This document shows, piece after piece, positions 33,758 to 42,755 of a stretch of DNA of 64,000 nucleotides. The stretch is from Larkinella humicola (GTDB lineage: Bacteria; Bacteroidota; Bacteroidia; Cytophagales; Spirosomataceae): assembly GCF_008727875.1 (NCBI RefSeq), contig NZ_VTWS01000009.1:124001-188000 (forward strand), given 5' to 3'. The notes beneath the pieces are model-generated. The model was not told the DNA's origin. It worked only from the letters and a program-made list of their open reading frames with translations, and made no database searches. The translations under genes and the position numbers were made by a program. Position 1 is the first letter of the stretch, and each line of letters starts with the position of its first letter.

Positions 33758-34417
33758 CTAATCCCGAAAATCTTTGTCGTAGGGCAGTTGTCTTGAAGCC
33801 TTCCGCATGATGGTTGTGACAATCGAACCCGTATCGCTTCCGAAGCCACGGGAAAGTGTTTTGTCATATTTCCAGAGAAGTTCACCGGTTTTTCCATCGT
33901 TAATGTTAATCATCATTTTGCCGGTGTTGGTAGCCCCACCGAAACCGCCCAACATCCCAAGGGCTATGGCTGCACCGTTTGACATAGGCTGGGTGCTTTC
34001 AAAGGTGCCGGAAATAATGCCATCGACGCCCAGCATTTTGGCTAATTCTTCGGGGGTAAAACCGCTTTGCGTTTCGTCAGTAACGCCGTTGCGTTGAAGC
34101 AGAGAGTTTGTGCGGTTCGGGTCTTGCACATCAATAAATAAGTCTCTTGATTCCTGGCGTTTCAGGAAGTACGAGTGCATGGCACTCTGCACCGCTAGCC
34201 CCTCCCGTTTTTCCAAAACAGCCACCCCGGCTGCGCCACCGTTTTTTTCGACTTCTTTGGGCCGCAGTTGTAGTTTCGTTCTGAAGGGCAAAATGGCCAG
34301 CACCTTATGATTCTGGGCAATATTCCTGAAATTGGCATTCGTGTAAATCTCCCGGGTCTGGGCCAGGCTGGTCAGGGCAATAAGCAGGCACCCGATGGTA
34401 AAAACAACTGATTTCAT
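33758..34417 (-). CDS. Secreted protein, possibly LpoB/CsgG-like fold
   Basis: A 219-residue protein with a Sec signal peptide (MKSVVFTIGCLLIALTSLAQ). The sequence HKVLAILPFRTKLQ, FTPEELAKMLGVDGIISGTF and DGKTGELLWKYDKTL follows the pattern of LpoB/CsgG/DUF799-type lipoproteins that share an anticodon-binding-like fold. There is no lipobox. The ATG at 34417 is chosen because the upstream extension has no signal. It lies on its own, convergent with nuoK. Function not known. Confidence 0.65.
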   Translation of the reverse strand: MKSVVFTIGCLLIALTSLAQTREIYTNANFRNIAQNHKVLAILPFRTKLQLRPKEVEKNGGAAGVAVLEKREGLAVQSAMHSYFLKRQESRDLFIDVQDPNRTNSLLQRNGVTDETQSGFTPEELAKMLGVDGIISGTFESTQPMSNGAAIALGMLGGFGGATNTGKMMININDGKTGELLWKYDKTLSRGFGSDTGSIVTTIMRKASRQLPYDKDFRD

Positions 34418-34555
34418 TGGAAATGATGAGTTTGGCTTTCTACTTGATTTGAATGGTTTTCTATCAGAGTGGTGTTGGCTACAGTACTCAATGGAGCGTA
34501 TGCGCTCATGCCTGATTATTGGAGAAGTTTTAGGATTAATGGCGGTATTTTGAGT

Positions 34556-34593
34556 CGGTCTGAAGGCAGAAACACTTGCCTCCACCCTCAGAC
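34556..34593 (-). terminator. Terminator hairpin after the small lipoprotein gene
   Basis: GGTCTGAAGG and CCCTCAGACC pair with one mismatch around a 16-nt loop, 8 bp beyond the stop codon of the leftward lipoprotein gene at 34601. Confidence 0.55.
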
Positions 34594-34600
34594 CAACGGT

Positions 34601-35038
34601 TTATTTTTTTGCAAAAACCTTCGTAATGTCTTGCTTATAGTACATCGTAGGAGATTGGCTGAAGAGGGTATAGGTGAGCGTCAGATTGCCACCCGATAGA
34701 CTACCACCCAGGTTCTGCAGATAAAATTGCCCCTGGCTGTTATCAGGGAACGTTTGCGGTATGCCAGTCGCAATATTTTTGTTATCAGCCTGAAAACCTG
34801 AACCACTAACCGTAGCGGTGAGACTGCCATTGGGCGCGAAATCAGCCAGCGTTAAGGTATTTCCTGATTTACTAATGGTAATTTTAAGACCATTACCGGC
34901 CTGCGCATTGGTCTCAGTCCATGTACCCACATACTGGTCAAGTGGGTCAGGCTCGTCTTTACTACAAGATGAAAACAGCAGGATGGTGGTGAAAACCACC
35001 AGCAGAGTACGGATTGAATGAATGGAGAACAGGTTCAT
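34601..35038 (-). CDS. Small lipoprotein of unknown function
   Basis: A 145-residue lipoprotein. The signal ends with a lipobox FSSC at about residue 25, followed by SKDEPDPLDQYVGTWTETN. The remainder is beta-rich (LTLADFAPNGSLTATVSGSG, GGNLTLTYTLF) and could be a small lipocalin-like or beta-sandwich fold. The ATG at 35038 is preferred; the longer ORF lacks any export signal. Such 'YVGTW' lipoproteins are common in Bacteroidota and have no assigned function. Confidence 0.65.
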   Translation of the reverse strand: MNLFSIHSIRTLLVVFTTILLFSSCSKDEPDPLDQYVGTWTETNAQAGNGLKITISKSGNTLTLADFAPNGSLTATVSGSGFQADNKNIATGIPQTFPDNSQGQFYLQNLGGSLSGGNLTLTYTLFSQSPTMYYKQDITKVFAKK

Positions 35039-35250
35039 AGAAAGTGAATTAAAAAAGGTGTAAACGTTAAAAGGTGATTTTGGATGGAACGTGTCTGTGC
35101 CCAACCACAGAGCGGAAATGACTTGTTTTTGCATGGGACTTGATGAGATCGTTAGTTGCTTCAAACGGATATTCCGGGAATGAGGCAGGATGTAACACCC
35201 TTTCCGGATTTTTTTTGATTTCCTTTTACCTCCGTTTTCCGCTAAAAACA

Positions 35251-35282
35251 GAAACGGATTGCACGCCTGTGCAATCCGTTTC
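35251..35282 (-). terminator. Intrinsic terminator after the WD40-caspase gene
   Basis: GAAACGGATTGCAC and GTGCAATCCGTTTC are exact reverse complements with a 4-nt loop GCCT, 33 bp beyond the stop codon. Confidence 0.8.
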
Positions 35283-35315
35283 AACGGGTATACGATAACC
35301 CGATAGCCGAGGATC

Positions 35316-38300
35316 TTATGGTTTCACGAACTCCTTCGCTTTAGCCAACACTGCCTGCACCAGATCGGTCAGCTTGCTTTTGGTTCCGGTTACAACAAAA
35401 TCTCCTACTGACACTGAGCCCTTTTTTACTTTACACGATACGGATAAGGCTTCACCCTGTAGCGTATAAAGACCATTCAGGGTATAGGCCCCCGGATAGT
35501 CTTTCGCTTCCATCGTCAGCATAGGCGCATCGCTTCCCCGCGTGGCGATGAAATCATTTAAAGCACTTTCGACCTTGCTTTTCAGATCAAGTACATCGTC
35601 GATTTCGGTAACTTCCTGAAAATTTTTGACCAGTAACACGGGCTTGGGTTCGGCAATGTGAATCTTAGCTTTTACTGATTCGGTGACTTTGCCAATGTCG
35701 AAACTCCCTTCCGTAGCTTGCCCCGGAACGGAACCTCCCAAATGACTGCCCTTTCCATAAAACGGTTTTTGAATACCACCAACGCCTTTAGCCAGAATGG
35801 GAACCTGGTTTTCCACATGCGTAAACCAGGTGGCTACATCTAAAAATTCCTCTCCGTCACGCCGTAGCGCTGCGCCTTTTATGCCCTGTAGCAGGGCATA
35901 GGTAACTAATCCTTGCCCATATAGGTTGGCTTCGTAGCTTACGGCATCGGCAGCCGAACCGGCCAGTACGTACAGCCCCATTCGTTCCTGCAACCGGTCC
36001 AGCGCCCGAATTTGACTACCGGGAACATCGCGGGCCGCCAGAATTTTTTCGGCTCCTTTCCCGGCCGAACAGACATCCAGAATCAACACTTTTTTCTTGG
36101 CTGGTATTTTCCGGAGGTAACCAATAAGTTCCTGACTCGATAGCGCGTATTCCTGACGAATGGCGGGGTCGTTCAGATAGCTCACATCGGCTGATTTGGC
36201 TCCGGCCAGGAGAAAATACAAATCCCCATCCTGTCCACCATAATTGACGGCATGACCAGAGAGGTGTAACACGAAAACATCCTCAGCCTTCGTCTGTTGA
36301 GCCTCTACCAATGCCTTCACAATGGCGGCTTTGGTAGACTGGGCAAGGCCGCCGGGTTTGGTGACCAGCAATTGTACAGTCACATTGGCCGGACCGAATA
36401 GCTCACTGGCAGCCAGCGTAAGCCCGTTGGCGATTTGCTCGGCATCGGAATGGGCAAAATGAAGCCCAATGTTGGATGTTCCGACGGCCACGGCCCGAAA
36501 GCGTACGGTTTTGCGATCAACGGATGACGGTGTTTTCTCAGGCACACCACCACGGGCAGTGATGGACGGTTTATAGCTGATTTCTACCGGGCTGCTGCGG
36601 AGCCAGCCTTCCCCATTTTGCGCCACCACTCGGATACTATTTTGCGCATCTGTATAGAAATGATTCGTGAAGGAAGCCAGTGGCAACTCAAGCGAGAGCG
36701 TATTCTGGTTGCTATCTCCCTTGGGGTCCCGGCGTAAATCCTCCACTATTTCTGCGCCGTTAATAAAAACGGAGACCGGGCCAATACCGCCTTTTCGATT
36801 GTTAAGTTGAACAATCAGTTTGTCGCTCTGAATCGAAAGCTTGATAACCGGAGGCAGGGTGACGTTCTCAAAGGCAGGTACCTGACGGAGCGGCTCGTTT
36901 CTAGATCCCATCAGAATGGGCAGCAGACCCGGCTGATAATAACGTTGTTTGAGTTGATCCAGGTCAATGACTTTCCAAGGCTCATCGCGGTCGGTGGGGT
37001 CGTTTACCACGTAATACATCTGTTTCATGGCCTCTGGTGACGCATCGAACAGGCCGGAGGGGGTGGTTACGACCCAATTGGTAGAATCAACGGCAATGAG
37101 GGTTGCGATTTCTTTACCGGTACTTGTATTCCAGGCTTTTATTGTCTTGTCCCACGAACTTGATAGTATCATTTGTCCGTCATGTAAGAAGCTGACTTGC
37201 CTAACCCTATCAGTATGCCCCTTGATTATCCTTTTTTCTTTTGTAGTAATGTCCCATACTATAATTTGATTGTCATCAGATCCTGAAACAATATACTGAC
37301 CATCGGGCGAAAAGACGACCGAGTTGACGGTTCCTGTATGCCCTTCAAATTGATAGATTTGCTGCTTACTGACTGCGTCCCATAATCGTACAGTCTTGTC
37401 CCAGGAGCCTGAAACGATGTACTTGTTATTGGGGGAAAAAGCAGCAGACTCAACGGCACCAGTATGCCCCTTAAATTGGTGGAGTTGTTGCCCACTGCGT
37501 ATGTCCCATAACCGGATGGTCTTATCCCAGCCCGTCGAAATAATAGATACACTATCAGAGGAAAAGGCAATAGAATTAACTTTTCCCTCATGCCCTTTAA
37601 GCTCACGGATGAGTTGGCCACTCACAATGTCCCATTGCTGCAAATTGCCTCCACTTTTTACGATTCCCTCTCCCGAAAAAATGTAACGATTGTCCGGAGA
37701 AAAGCCAATAGAACTAATACTAAAATCACTGTTGCCTACCGAAAATCTATGAATTACTTTTCCTGTTGAAGCATCATGAAGTCTGAAAGTATTATTCCAT
37801 GTTCTTTTGGATAAAATATACTTCTCATTAGGCGACAAAGCGATCCCAGTCATCCATCTTAGATCATCCTCATATCCCAAACAGCGAAAATCCTGGCTAT
37901 TGGTAAAGCTCCATCGTTGCAGAGGCTCAAGATAAGAACTCAATATAATGTAATCGCCATTAGGCGCTAAAGCAAATCTGGGTTCCTTACGAGACATTTT
38001 TTGATGAAAACTCCGGGTAACTAGCCCTGTTTGGGTATTCCATAATTTTATATCATCATTCGAACACGAAAGAATATGGCTATCATCGGACGAAAAAGCA
38101 ACCGAGCAAACGTGCTCTCTAAGCCCCAAAAATTGTCGGATTTCTTGCCCACTGCCTGCGTCCCATAACCGTACAGTCTCATCGTGAGAGCCTGAGGAGA
38201 TAATATATTTATTATCAGAGGAAAAGGCGACCGAGTTGACTGACTTGAGATGTCCCTTAAATTGTCGGATTTCTTGCCCATTACTGGCGTCCCATAACCG

Positions 38301-39092
38301 GATGGTCTTATCCCCAGATCCTGAAATAATATAGCGACTATCAGAGGAAAAAGCGACCGAGTTGACTGCGTCTGTGTGGCCTTCAAACCGACGAATTTCC
38401 TCACCAGTAGCCACATTCCATAACCGTATTGTTTTGTCTTGGTTAGTTTCACAGTTTGAATCACTACATCCTGCTCCTGAAAGGGCATACTGGCCATCTG
38501 GTGAAATATCGACAGATCTAACATAGGAGCCCCCCTCACCAGTATGCCCCTTAAACTTACGAACTAGCTTGCCAGTACTGGTTTTCCACAGTCTTAACGT
38601 GTTGTCCCAAGAGCCTGATAAAATATAGTCCCCATCTTGAGAGAAAACTAAAGATGAAACGTAAGACATTCTCCCTTTTCCTGGGTATTTACCTATTTTC
38701 TTATAAAGACGATTGCTTTCTCGGTTCGTAAATCCTTTGTCGTCTCTAAACCTACGTATTTCCCGACCTGTCGTTATATCCCATAGGATGATATTGTTAT
38801 CGTGCAGGCTTCCGCCGGAAACGATGTAGTGACCGTCGGGGGAAAAGGCAACTGTTGTTACGTCATCCGTGTGCCCTTCAAATCGATGTATTTCACGGCC
38901 CGTCTCAACTTCCCATAGACGCACCGTTTTATCTCCCGATCCTGATATCGCATATTTTCCATTTGGTGAAATGGCTATAGATTTAATACTGCTTGTATGC
39001 CCAACCGGCACCACCAGCTCCGGCTTCTGGGCATAGGCAAAAGGAGCCAGAAATAGATGCAAAAGAAGTGTGGTAAAAAGTAAATGATTCAT
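35316..39092 (-). CDS. Secreted WD40-repeat protein with C-terminal caspase (peptidase C14) domain
   Basis: A 1258-residue protein. A signal peptide (LLFTTLLLHLFLAPFAYAQ) is followed by about 14 WD40 repeats, enough for two seven-bladed propellers (for example VRLWEVETGREIHRFEGHT, IRLWDASNGQEIRQFKGH). Two or three of the central repeats are degenerate. A spacer domain leads to a caspase-like domain with His in LHLSGHAVNYGG (H947) and Cys in LILDVCSAGKGAEK (C1008), the expected dyad of C14 proteases. The C-terminus (~1140-1258) is a small alpha/beta domain of unknown type. Intracellular bacterial WD40-caspase proteins are known; this one carries an export signal. ATG 39092 gives the best signal peptide. 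Confidence 0.85.
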   Translation of the reverse strand: MNHLLFTTLLLHLFLAPFAYAQKPELVVPVGHTSSIKSIAISPNGKYAISGSGDKTVRLWEVETGREIHRFEGHTDDVTTVAFSPDGHYIVSGGSLHDNNIILWDITTGREIRRFRDDKGFTNRESNRLYKKIGKYPGKGRMSYVSSLVFSQDGDYILSGSWDNTLRLWKTSTGKLVRKFKGHTGEGGSYVRSVDISPDGQYALSGAGCSDSNCETNQDKTIRLWNVATGEEIRRFEGHTDAVNSVAFSSDSRYIISGSGDKTIRLWDASNGQEIRQFKGHLKSVNSVAFSSDNKYIISSGSHDETVRLWDAGSGQEIRQFLGLREHVCSVAFSSDDSHILSCSNDDIKLWNTQTGLVTRSFHQKMSRKEPRFALAPNGDYIILSSYLEPLQRWSFTNSQDFRCLGYEDDLRWMTGIALSPNEKYILSKRTWNNTFRLHDASTGKVIHRFSVGNSDFSISSIGFSPDNRYIFSGEGIVKSGGNLQQWDIVSGQLIRELKGHEGKVNSIAFSSDSVSIISTGWDKTIRLWDIRSGQQLHQFKGHTGAVESAAFSPNNKYIVSGSWDKTVRLWDAVSKQQIYQFEGHTGTVNSVVFSPDGQYIVSGSDDNQIIVWDITTKEKRIIKGHTDRVRQVSFLHDGQMILSSSWDKTIKAWNTSTGKEIATLIAVDSTNWVVTTPSGLFDASPEAMKQMYYVVNDPTDRDEPWKVIDLDQLKQRYYQPGLLPILMGSRNEPLRQVPAFENVTLPPVIKLSIQSDKLIVQLNNRKGGIGPVSVFINGAEIVEDLRRDPKGDSNQNTLSLELPLASFTNHFYTDAQNSIRVVAQNGEGWLRSSPVEISYKPSITARGGVPEKTPSSVDRKTVRFRAVAVGTSNIGLHFAHSDAEQIANGLTLAASELFGPANVTVQLLVTKPGGLAQSTKAAIVKALVEAQQTKAEDVFVLHLSGHAVNYGGQDGDLYFLLAGAKSADVSYLNDPAIRQEYALSSQELIGYLRKIPAKKKVLILDVCSAGKGAEKILAARDVPGSQIRALDRLQERMGLYVLAGSAADAVSYEANLYGQGLVTYALLQGIKGAALRRDGEEFLDVATWFTHVENQVPILAKGVGGIQKPFYGKGSHLGGSVPGQATEGSFDIGKVTESVKAKIHIAEPKPVLLVKNFQEVTEIDDVLDLKSKVESALNDFIATRGSDAPMLTMEAKDYPGAYTLNGLYTLQGEALSVSCKVKKGSVSVGDFVVTGTKSKLTDLVQAVLAKAKEFVKP

Positions 39093-39486
39093 AGCTGTCG
39101 GGCTCAGGTATTGGCAACGGGTTTGCGAAAAGAACAGCCTGGCGGTGATTCGCAAATACAGAAATAGCGTTCGATTCATAGTTGAAAGTAAGCCCTACAA
39201 GTAGTCAAAAATCAGATTAAATGATTTAAAAAACCTGGCTCCAATTAGCATAGAGCCAGGCACAAATTGAAGGGCGTGGAGGAACCGGAAATCTTGGCCT
39301 AAGCTTGTTACAATTGATTATTCACGTAGACTAAGGAATTGTAACAGCTTTATCGAAAAAAATGAGAGATTTTAGGAGGAGGCAGATCTGAGACTGCTCA
39401 CTGAACGGTGTTGCAGGTGAATGGAAGGAAGAAAACCAGAAGTTCGGCGAGCACGCCCGAACTCATACCACGGACAACCGTTCCCG
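39093..39486. other. Intergenic region with three hairpins
   Basis: This 394-bp stretch contains no gene. From left to right: a terminator-like stem at 39234-39260, an AAGCTTGTTACAATT / AATTGTAACAGCTT imperfect stem at about 39302-39352, and AGTTCGG / CCGAACT at about 39440-39463. The left end contains the promoter region of the WD40-caspase gene, not clearly readable. Confidence 0.55.
39234..39260 (-). terminator. Terminator-like hairpin downstream of the persulfide dioxygenase gene
   Basis: CCTGGCTC and GAGCCAGG form an 8-bp stem; read on the minus strand it is followed by a T-run. It lies 226 bp beyond the stop of the leftward gene. Confidence 0.5.
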
Positions 39487-40860
39487 TTAATCCATCGGTA
39501 CCGTGGTCTTCTTCATCGCAGCGATTCCTCCTTCCACATTCACCAGGTTGTCGAACCCTCTGGCTTTCAGGATCGAAGCCGCCACCATCGAGCGGTAACC
39601 GCCCGCGCAGTGGATGTATAACCGCTCGGTTTTGTCCACGTCGGTCAGGTGATCATTCAGCGTATCGAGCGGCCAGTTCCTGGCATCCCGAACGTGTTCA
39701 ATGGCAAACTCGTCGGGCCGGCGAACATCCACGACGGTTCCTTCGCCATGTTGTCGGGCAAACGCACCGGCTGAGACGGAGTCGATGGCATCCACTTCTT
39801 TTCCGGCTTTTTGCCACGACGAAAAACCGCCTTCCAGGTAGCCAATGCTGTGATCGTAGCCCACGCGGGCCAGTCGCCGAACGGCTTCTTCTTCTTCACC
39901 AACGGCGGTGACGAGCGCAATGGGCTGCTTCAAATCCGGAATCAACGCGCCCACCCAGGGGGCAAACTGGCCGTCCAGTCCAATGTTGATCGCGTTGGGA
40001 ATAAAGCCTTTGGCAAAGTCCGGCGCGTCGCGGACGTCGAGCACCAGCGCACCGGTTTCGTTGACAGCCGCTTCAAAAGCTTCTGGCGACAGAGCCTGAT
40101 GGCCGCGTTCCATGACGTCGTCGATGGCTTCGTAGCCTTCTTTGTTGAGCCGGGCATTCTCCGCAAAATACGCCGGAGCTTTGGTTAGTCCGTCGAGTAC
40201 GGCCTTGATAAACTCCTCTTTCGTTTGCGCCCGCAGTGCGTAATTAAACCGCTTCTGGTTCCCGAGCGTATCCGTCGTTTCTTTGCTCATGTTCTTCCCA
40301 CAGGCCGACCCAGCCCCGTGCGCCGGATACACGATGACGTCATCTTGCAGCGGCATAATCTTCGCATGAAGGCTGTCGTACAGCATCCCGGCCAGATCGT
40401 GCTCGGTCAGATTGCCTTTGATGGCCAGATCCGGGCGGCCCACATCACCGATGAACAGCGTATCGCCGGTAAAAATCGCGTGGTTTTTACCGTTTTCATC
40501 CACCAGCAGATACGTCGTCGATTCCGGCGTATGGCCTGGTGTATGCAAGGCTTTGATGGTCAGTTTCCCGAGCTTGAACGCTTCTCCATCCTGCGCAATA
40601 TAGGACTCAAAACGGGTTTGTGCGGTCTGGCCATACACAATCGTTGCGCCCGTCTTTTTGGCCAGATCAAGATGGCCGGAGACAAAATCAGCGTGAAAAT
40701 GCGTCTCAAACACGTATTTGATCCGGGCTCCATTGTGTTCGGCTTTTTTCTGATAAGGAGCGGTTTCACGCAAAGGGTCAATCACGGCAGCCTCGCCCTC
40801 ACTTTCAATATAATAGGCTCCCTGAGCCAGGCATCCGGTATAAAGTTGTTCGATTATCAT
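39487..40860 (-). CDS. Persulfide dioxygenase-like beta-lactamase-fold protein fused to rhodanese domains
   Basis: A 457-residue protein. Residues ~1-240 are a metallo-beta-lactamase-fold hydrolase of the ETHE1/BigR-associated persulfide dioxygenase type, with THFHADFVSGHLD, GHTPEST and FTGDTLFIGDVGRPDL iron/zinc ligands and YPAHGAGSACG. Two rhodanese domains follow: the first (LVLDVRDAPDFAKGF, then VTAVGEEE) lacks the active-site Cys; the second has HCAGGYRSM and is likely active. The protein would oxidise glutathione- or other persulfides and transfer sulfane sulfur, a sulfide-detoxification role. ATG at 40860 is preferred to a GTG at 40863. Confidence 0.88.
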   Translation of the reverse strand: MIIEQLYTGCLAQGAYYIESEGEAAVIDPLRETAPYQKKAEHNGARIKYVFETHFHADFVSGHLDLAKKTGATIVYGQTAQTRFESYIAQDGEAFKLGKLTIKALHTPGHTPESTTYLLVDENGKNHAIFTGDTLFIGDVGRPDLAIKGNLTEHDLAGMLYDSLHAKIMPLQDDVIVYPAHGAGSACGKNMSKETTDTLGNQKRFNYALRAQTKEEFIKAVLDGLTKAPAYFAENARLNKEGYEAIDDVMERGHQALSPEAFEAAVNETGALVLDVRDAPDFAKGFIPNAINIGLDGQFAPWVGALIPDLKQPIALVTAVGEEEEAVRRLARVGYDHSIGYLEGGFSSWQKAGKEVDAIDSVSAGAFARQHGEGTVVDVRRPDEFAIEHVRDARNWPLDTLNDHLTDVDKTERLYIHCAGGYRSMVAASILKARGFDNLVNVEGGIAAMKKTTVPMD

Positions 40861-40920
40861 CACGATTCATTTCCGTGCCCAAAGTTGAGAAAACTTTGGC
40901 AAAGCCAGGGGTCATTTAAT

Positions 40921-40958
40921 AAAAACGCCTGAATCTAGACCAAGATTCAGGCGTTTTT
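40921..40958. terminator. Intrinsic terminator after the amino-acid permease gene
   Basis: AAAAACGCCTGAATCT and AGATTCAGGCGTTTTT are exact reverse complements separated by 6 nt, followed by T-rich sequence on both strands. It separates the leftward permease gene from the persulfide dioxygenase gene. Confidence 0.88.
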
Positions 40959-40983
40959 GACATCGCTGGAAAAGGAGTTATAC

Positions 40984-41045
40984 ATGTAAAAGTGCTGTCT
41001 TGTGTGGTCCTTTTACATTTACTACTCAGCATTTTACATTCATAA
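40984..41045. repeat. Dispersed TAAATGT-type element, copy 2
   Basis: ATGTAAAAG at 40984-40992 pairs with CTTTTACAT at 41010-41018. The sequence ATGTAAAAGTGC and CATTTTACATTCAT is shared with the 26-bp inverted repeat element at 5486-5582. It lies directly downstream of the permease gene. Confidence 0.5.
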
Positions 41046-42617
41046 TTATTTAGCTCTCAGCTTGCTATGGTACCGTCCGTAGACGAAGTAAATCAACAAA
41101 CCGATGCCCATCCAGACGAGCAGGCGGGTCCAGTTTTCCCAACCCAGGCTCATGATCATGGCCAGACAAATGAACGCACCCAGCGGACACACAATCAGGT
41201 ACATGGGGGTTTTGAATGGACGAACCAGATTCGGGTCGGTTTTGCGCAGAATCATGATGCCCAGACACACCAGCACGAAGGCAAACAGCGTTCCGATGCT
41301 GGTCATGTCACCCACGACGCTATCGGGAATGAACGCGGCAAAAATGGAAACAAAGACAAAAAACACCCACTGCGACCGGTACGGTGTTTTGTATTTCGGG
41401 TGCAGTTTTGAAAAAATCGCCGGCACCAGCCCATCCTTGCTCATGGTGTAGAATACGCGGGTTTGACCCAGCAACATCACCAGAATTACCGAAGAAAAAC
41501 CGGCCAGGATCGCTACCGTTACCAGGGAAGCCAGCCACTCATAACCGGGCATGTAATGCGTAATGGCGTAAACGACCGACGCTTCTCCCCCGTGGCCCAT
41601 GAATTCTTTGTAGGGTGCCAGACCAGTCAGGACGTGCGAAAACAGAATGTACAGAAACGTACAGATCGCCAGCGAAACCAGAATACCGACGGGCATATCC
41701 TTCTGCGGATTCTTGGCTTCCTGCGCGGCTGTTGAAACCGCATCGAAACCGATGAACGCAAAGAACACGATACCGGCGCCCCGCAACACACCCAGCCAGC
41801 CGTGGTTGAGCGGATCGGCGTAGTTGTGAATCTGGCCGGTGCTCAGCGTAGCCGTTCCCGCATCAGCCGGAATCAGATACGGCACGTGGTTGGCGGGGTT
41901 GATGAATTTCCAGGCGAGGGCGATGATCAGCAAAACAATGCTTACTTTCACAATCACGATAATGTTGTTGAACGTCGCCGACTCCTGCGTTCCCCGGATC
42001 AATAACAAACTCAACATCAGCAGAATAAAGACCGCTGGCAGGTTGATGATCCCGTGCACACCCGCTTCACCGGCGTACATGCCCAGCCCGTCGCTGATCT
42101 GAAAGGGGGAGTGACACCATTGATAGGGTATGTGAAACTTGAAGAAGTCATAGAAGAGTGCGTTGAGGTATTGCGACCAGCCAATCGAAACCGTGGCCGC
42201 ACCCAGTGCGTATTCCAGCACCAAATCCCAGCCAATAATCCAGGCGATAAATTCGCCCATCGTAGTATAACTATAGGTGTAGGCACTACCCGCAATGGGA
42301 ATCATCGACGCAAACTCGGCATAACACAACCCGGCGAGCGCACAGGCAAAGGCCGCAATGGCAAACGAGATGGTAACCCCCGGCCCGGCGTGTCCCCCAG
42401 CCGCGGCTGCGGTTCGGACGAATAACCCGGCACCGATGATGGCCCCAATCCCGAGAGCAATCAGGTTCGTTGAGCTTAACGTGCGTTTTAAAGTTCCCTC
42501 CTGACTAATCGGATCCAGACTGTTTGGCTCGGCAGCCGTCTCTTCCATGAGCTTGGTGATCGACTTCTTGGCCCAAAGTTGATTCTTAGTTTGGGTTGAT
42601 GCTTTGGTAGACTCCAT
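41046..42617 (-). CDS. APC-family amino-acid permease (cationic amino acid transporter type)
   Basis: A 523-residue membrane protein with about 12-14 helices, including GIGAIIGAGLFVRTA in helix 1 and FFAFIGFDAVSTAAQEAKNPQKDMP before helix 7, both typical of APC/CAT transporters. The N-terminal ~55 residues are cytoplasmic and hydrophilic. It probably imports amino acids coupled to protons; selectivity (Lys/Arg or broad) cannot be decided. A promoter-like sequence lies 38-67 bp upstream and a strong terminator lies 88 bp downstream. Confidence 0.88.
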   Translation of the reverse strand: MESTKASTQTKNQLWAKKSITKLMEETAAEPNSLDPISQEGTLKRTLSSTNLIALGIGAIIGAGLFVRTAAAAGGHAGPGVTISFAIAAFACALAGLCYAEFASMIPIAGSAYTYSYTTMGEFIAWIIGWDLVLEYALGAATVSIGWSQYLNALFYDFFKFHIPYQWCHSPFQISDGLGMYAGEAGVHGIINLPAVFILLMLSLLLIRGTQESATFNNIIVIVKVSIVLLIIALAWKFINPANHVPYLIPADAGTATLSTGQIHNYADPLNHGWLGVLRGAGIVFFAFIGFDAVSTAAQEAKNPQKDMPVGILVSLAICTFLYILFSHVLTGLAPYKEFMGHGGEASVVYAITHYMPGYEWLASLVTVAILAGFSSVILVMLLGQTRVFYTMSKDGLVPAIFSKLHPKYKTPYRSQWVFFVFVSIFAAFIPDSVVGDMTSIGTLFAFVLVCLGIMILRKTDPNLVRPFKTPMYLIVCPLGAFICLAMIMSLGWENWTRLLVWMGIGLLIYFVYGRYHSKLRAK

Positions 42618-42654
42618 ATAGAACCGAATAAAATTTTACGGATTAAATGTTTTG

Positions 42655-42684
42655 CAAAATAAGGCTTTTGTGGTTGTAGTCAAT
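42655..42684 (-). promoter_or_regulatory. Promoter candidate of the amino-acid permease gene
   Basis: On the minus strand, ATTG (42684-42681) is followed after 18 bp by TTATTTTG (42662-42655), one mismatch from TAnnTTTG. The permease gene begins 38 bp further on. Confidence 0.4.
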
Positions 42685-42702
42685 ACAAGAAAACCGAAAT
42701 AT

Positions 42703-42744
42703 AAAAAAGGGATAAAGACGATCATAGTCCTTATCCCTTTTTTC
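42703..42744 (-). terminator. Intrinsic terminator after secDF
   Basis: AAAAAAGGGATAA and TTATCCCTTTTTT are reverse complements with a further partly paired loop, placed 12 bp beyond the secDF stop and ending in T-runs. Confidence 0.8.
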
Positions 42745-42755
42745 ATGCATCACCC

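Noticed and set aside
35316-39092. Direct repeats in the WD40 gene considered as a CRISPR-like or tandem DNA array
   Set aside because: Repeats are protein-level WD40 units of variable length and sequence, not identical DNA repeats with spacers.
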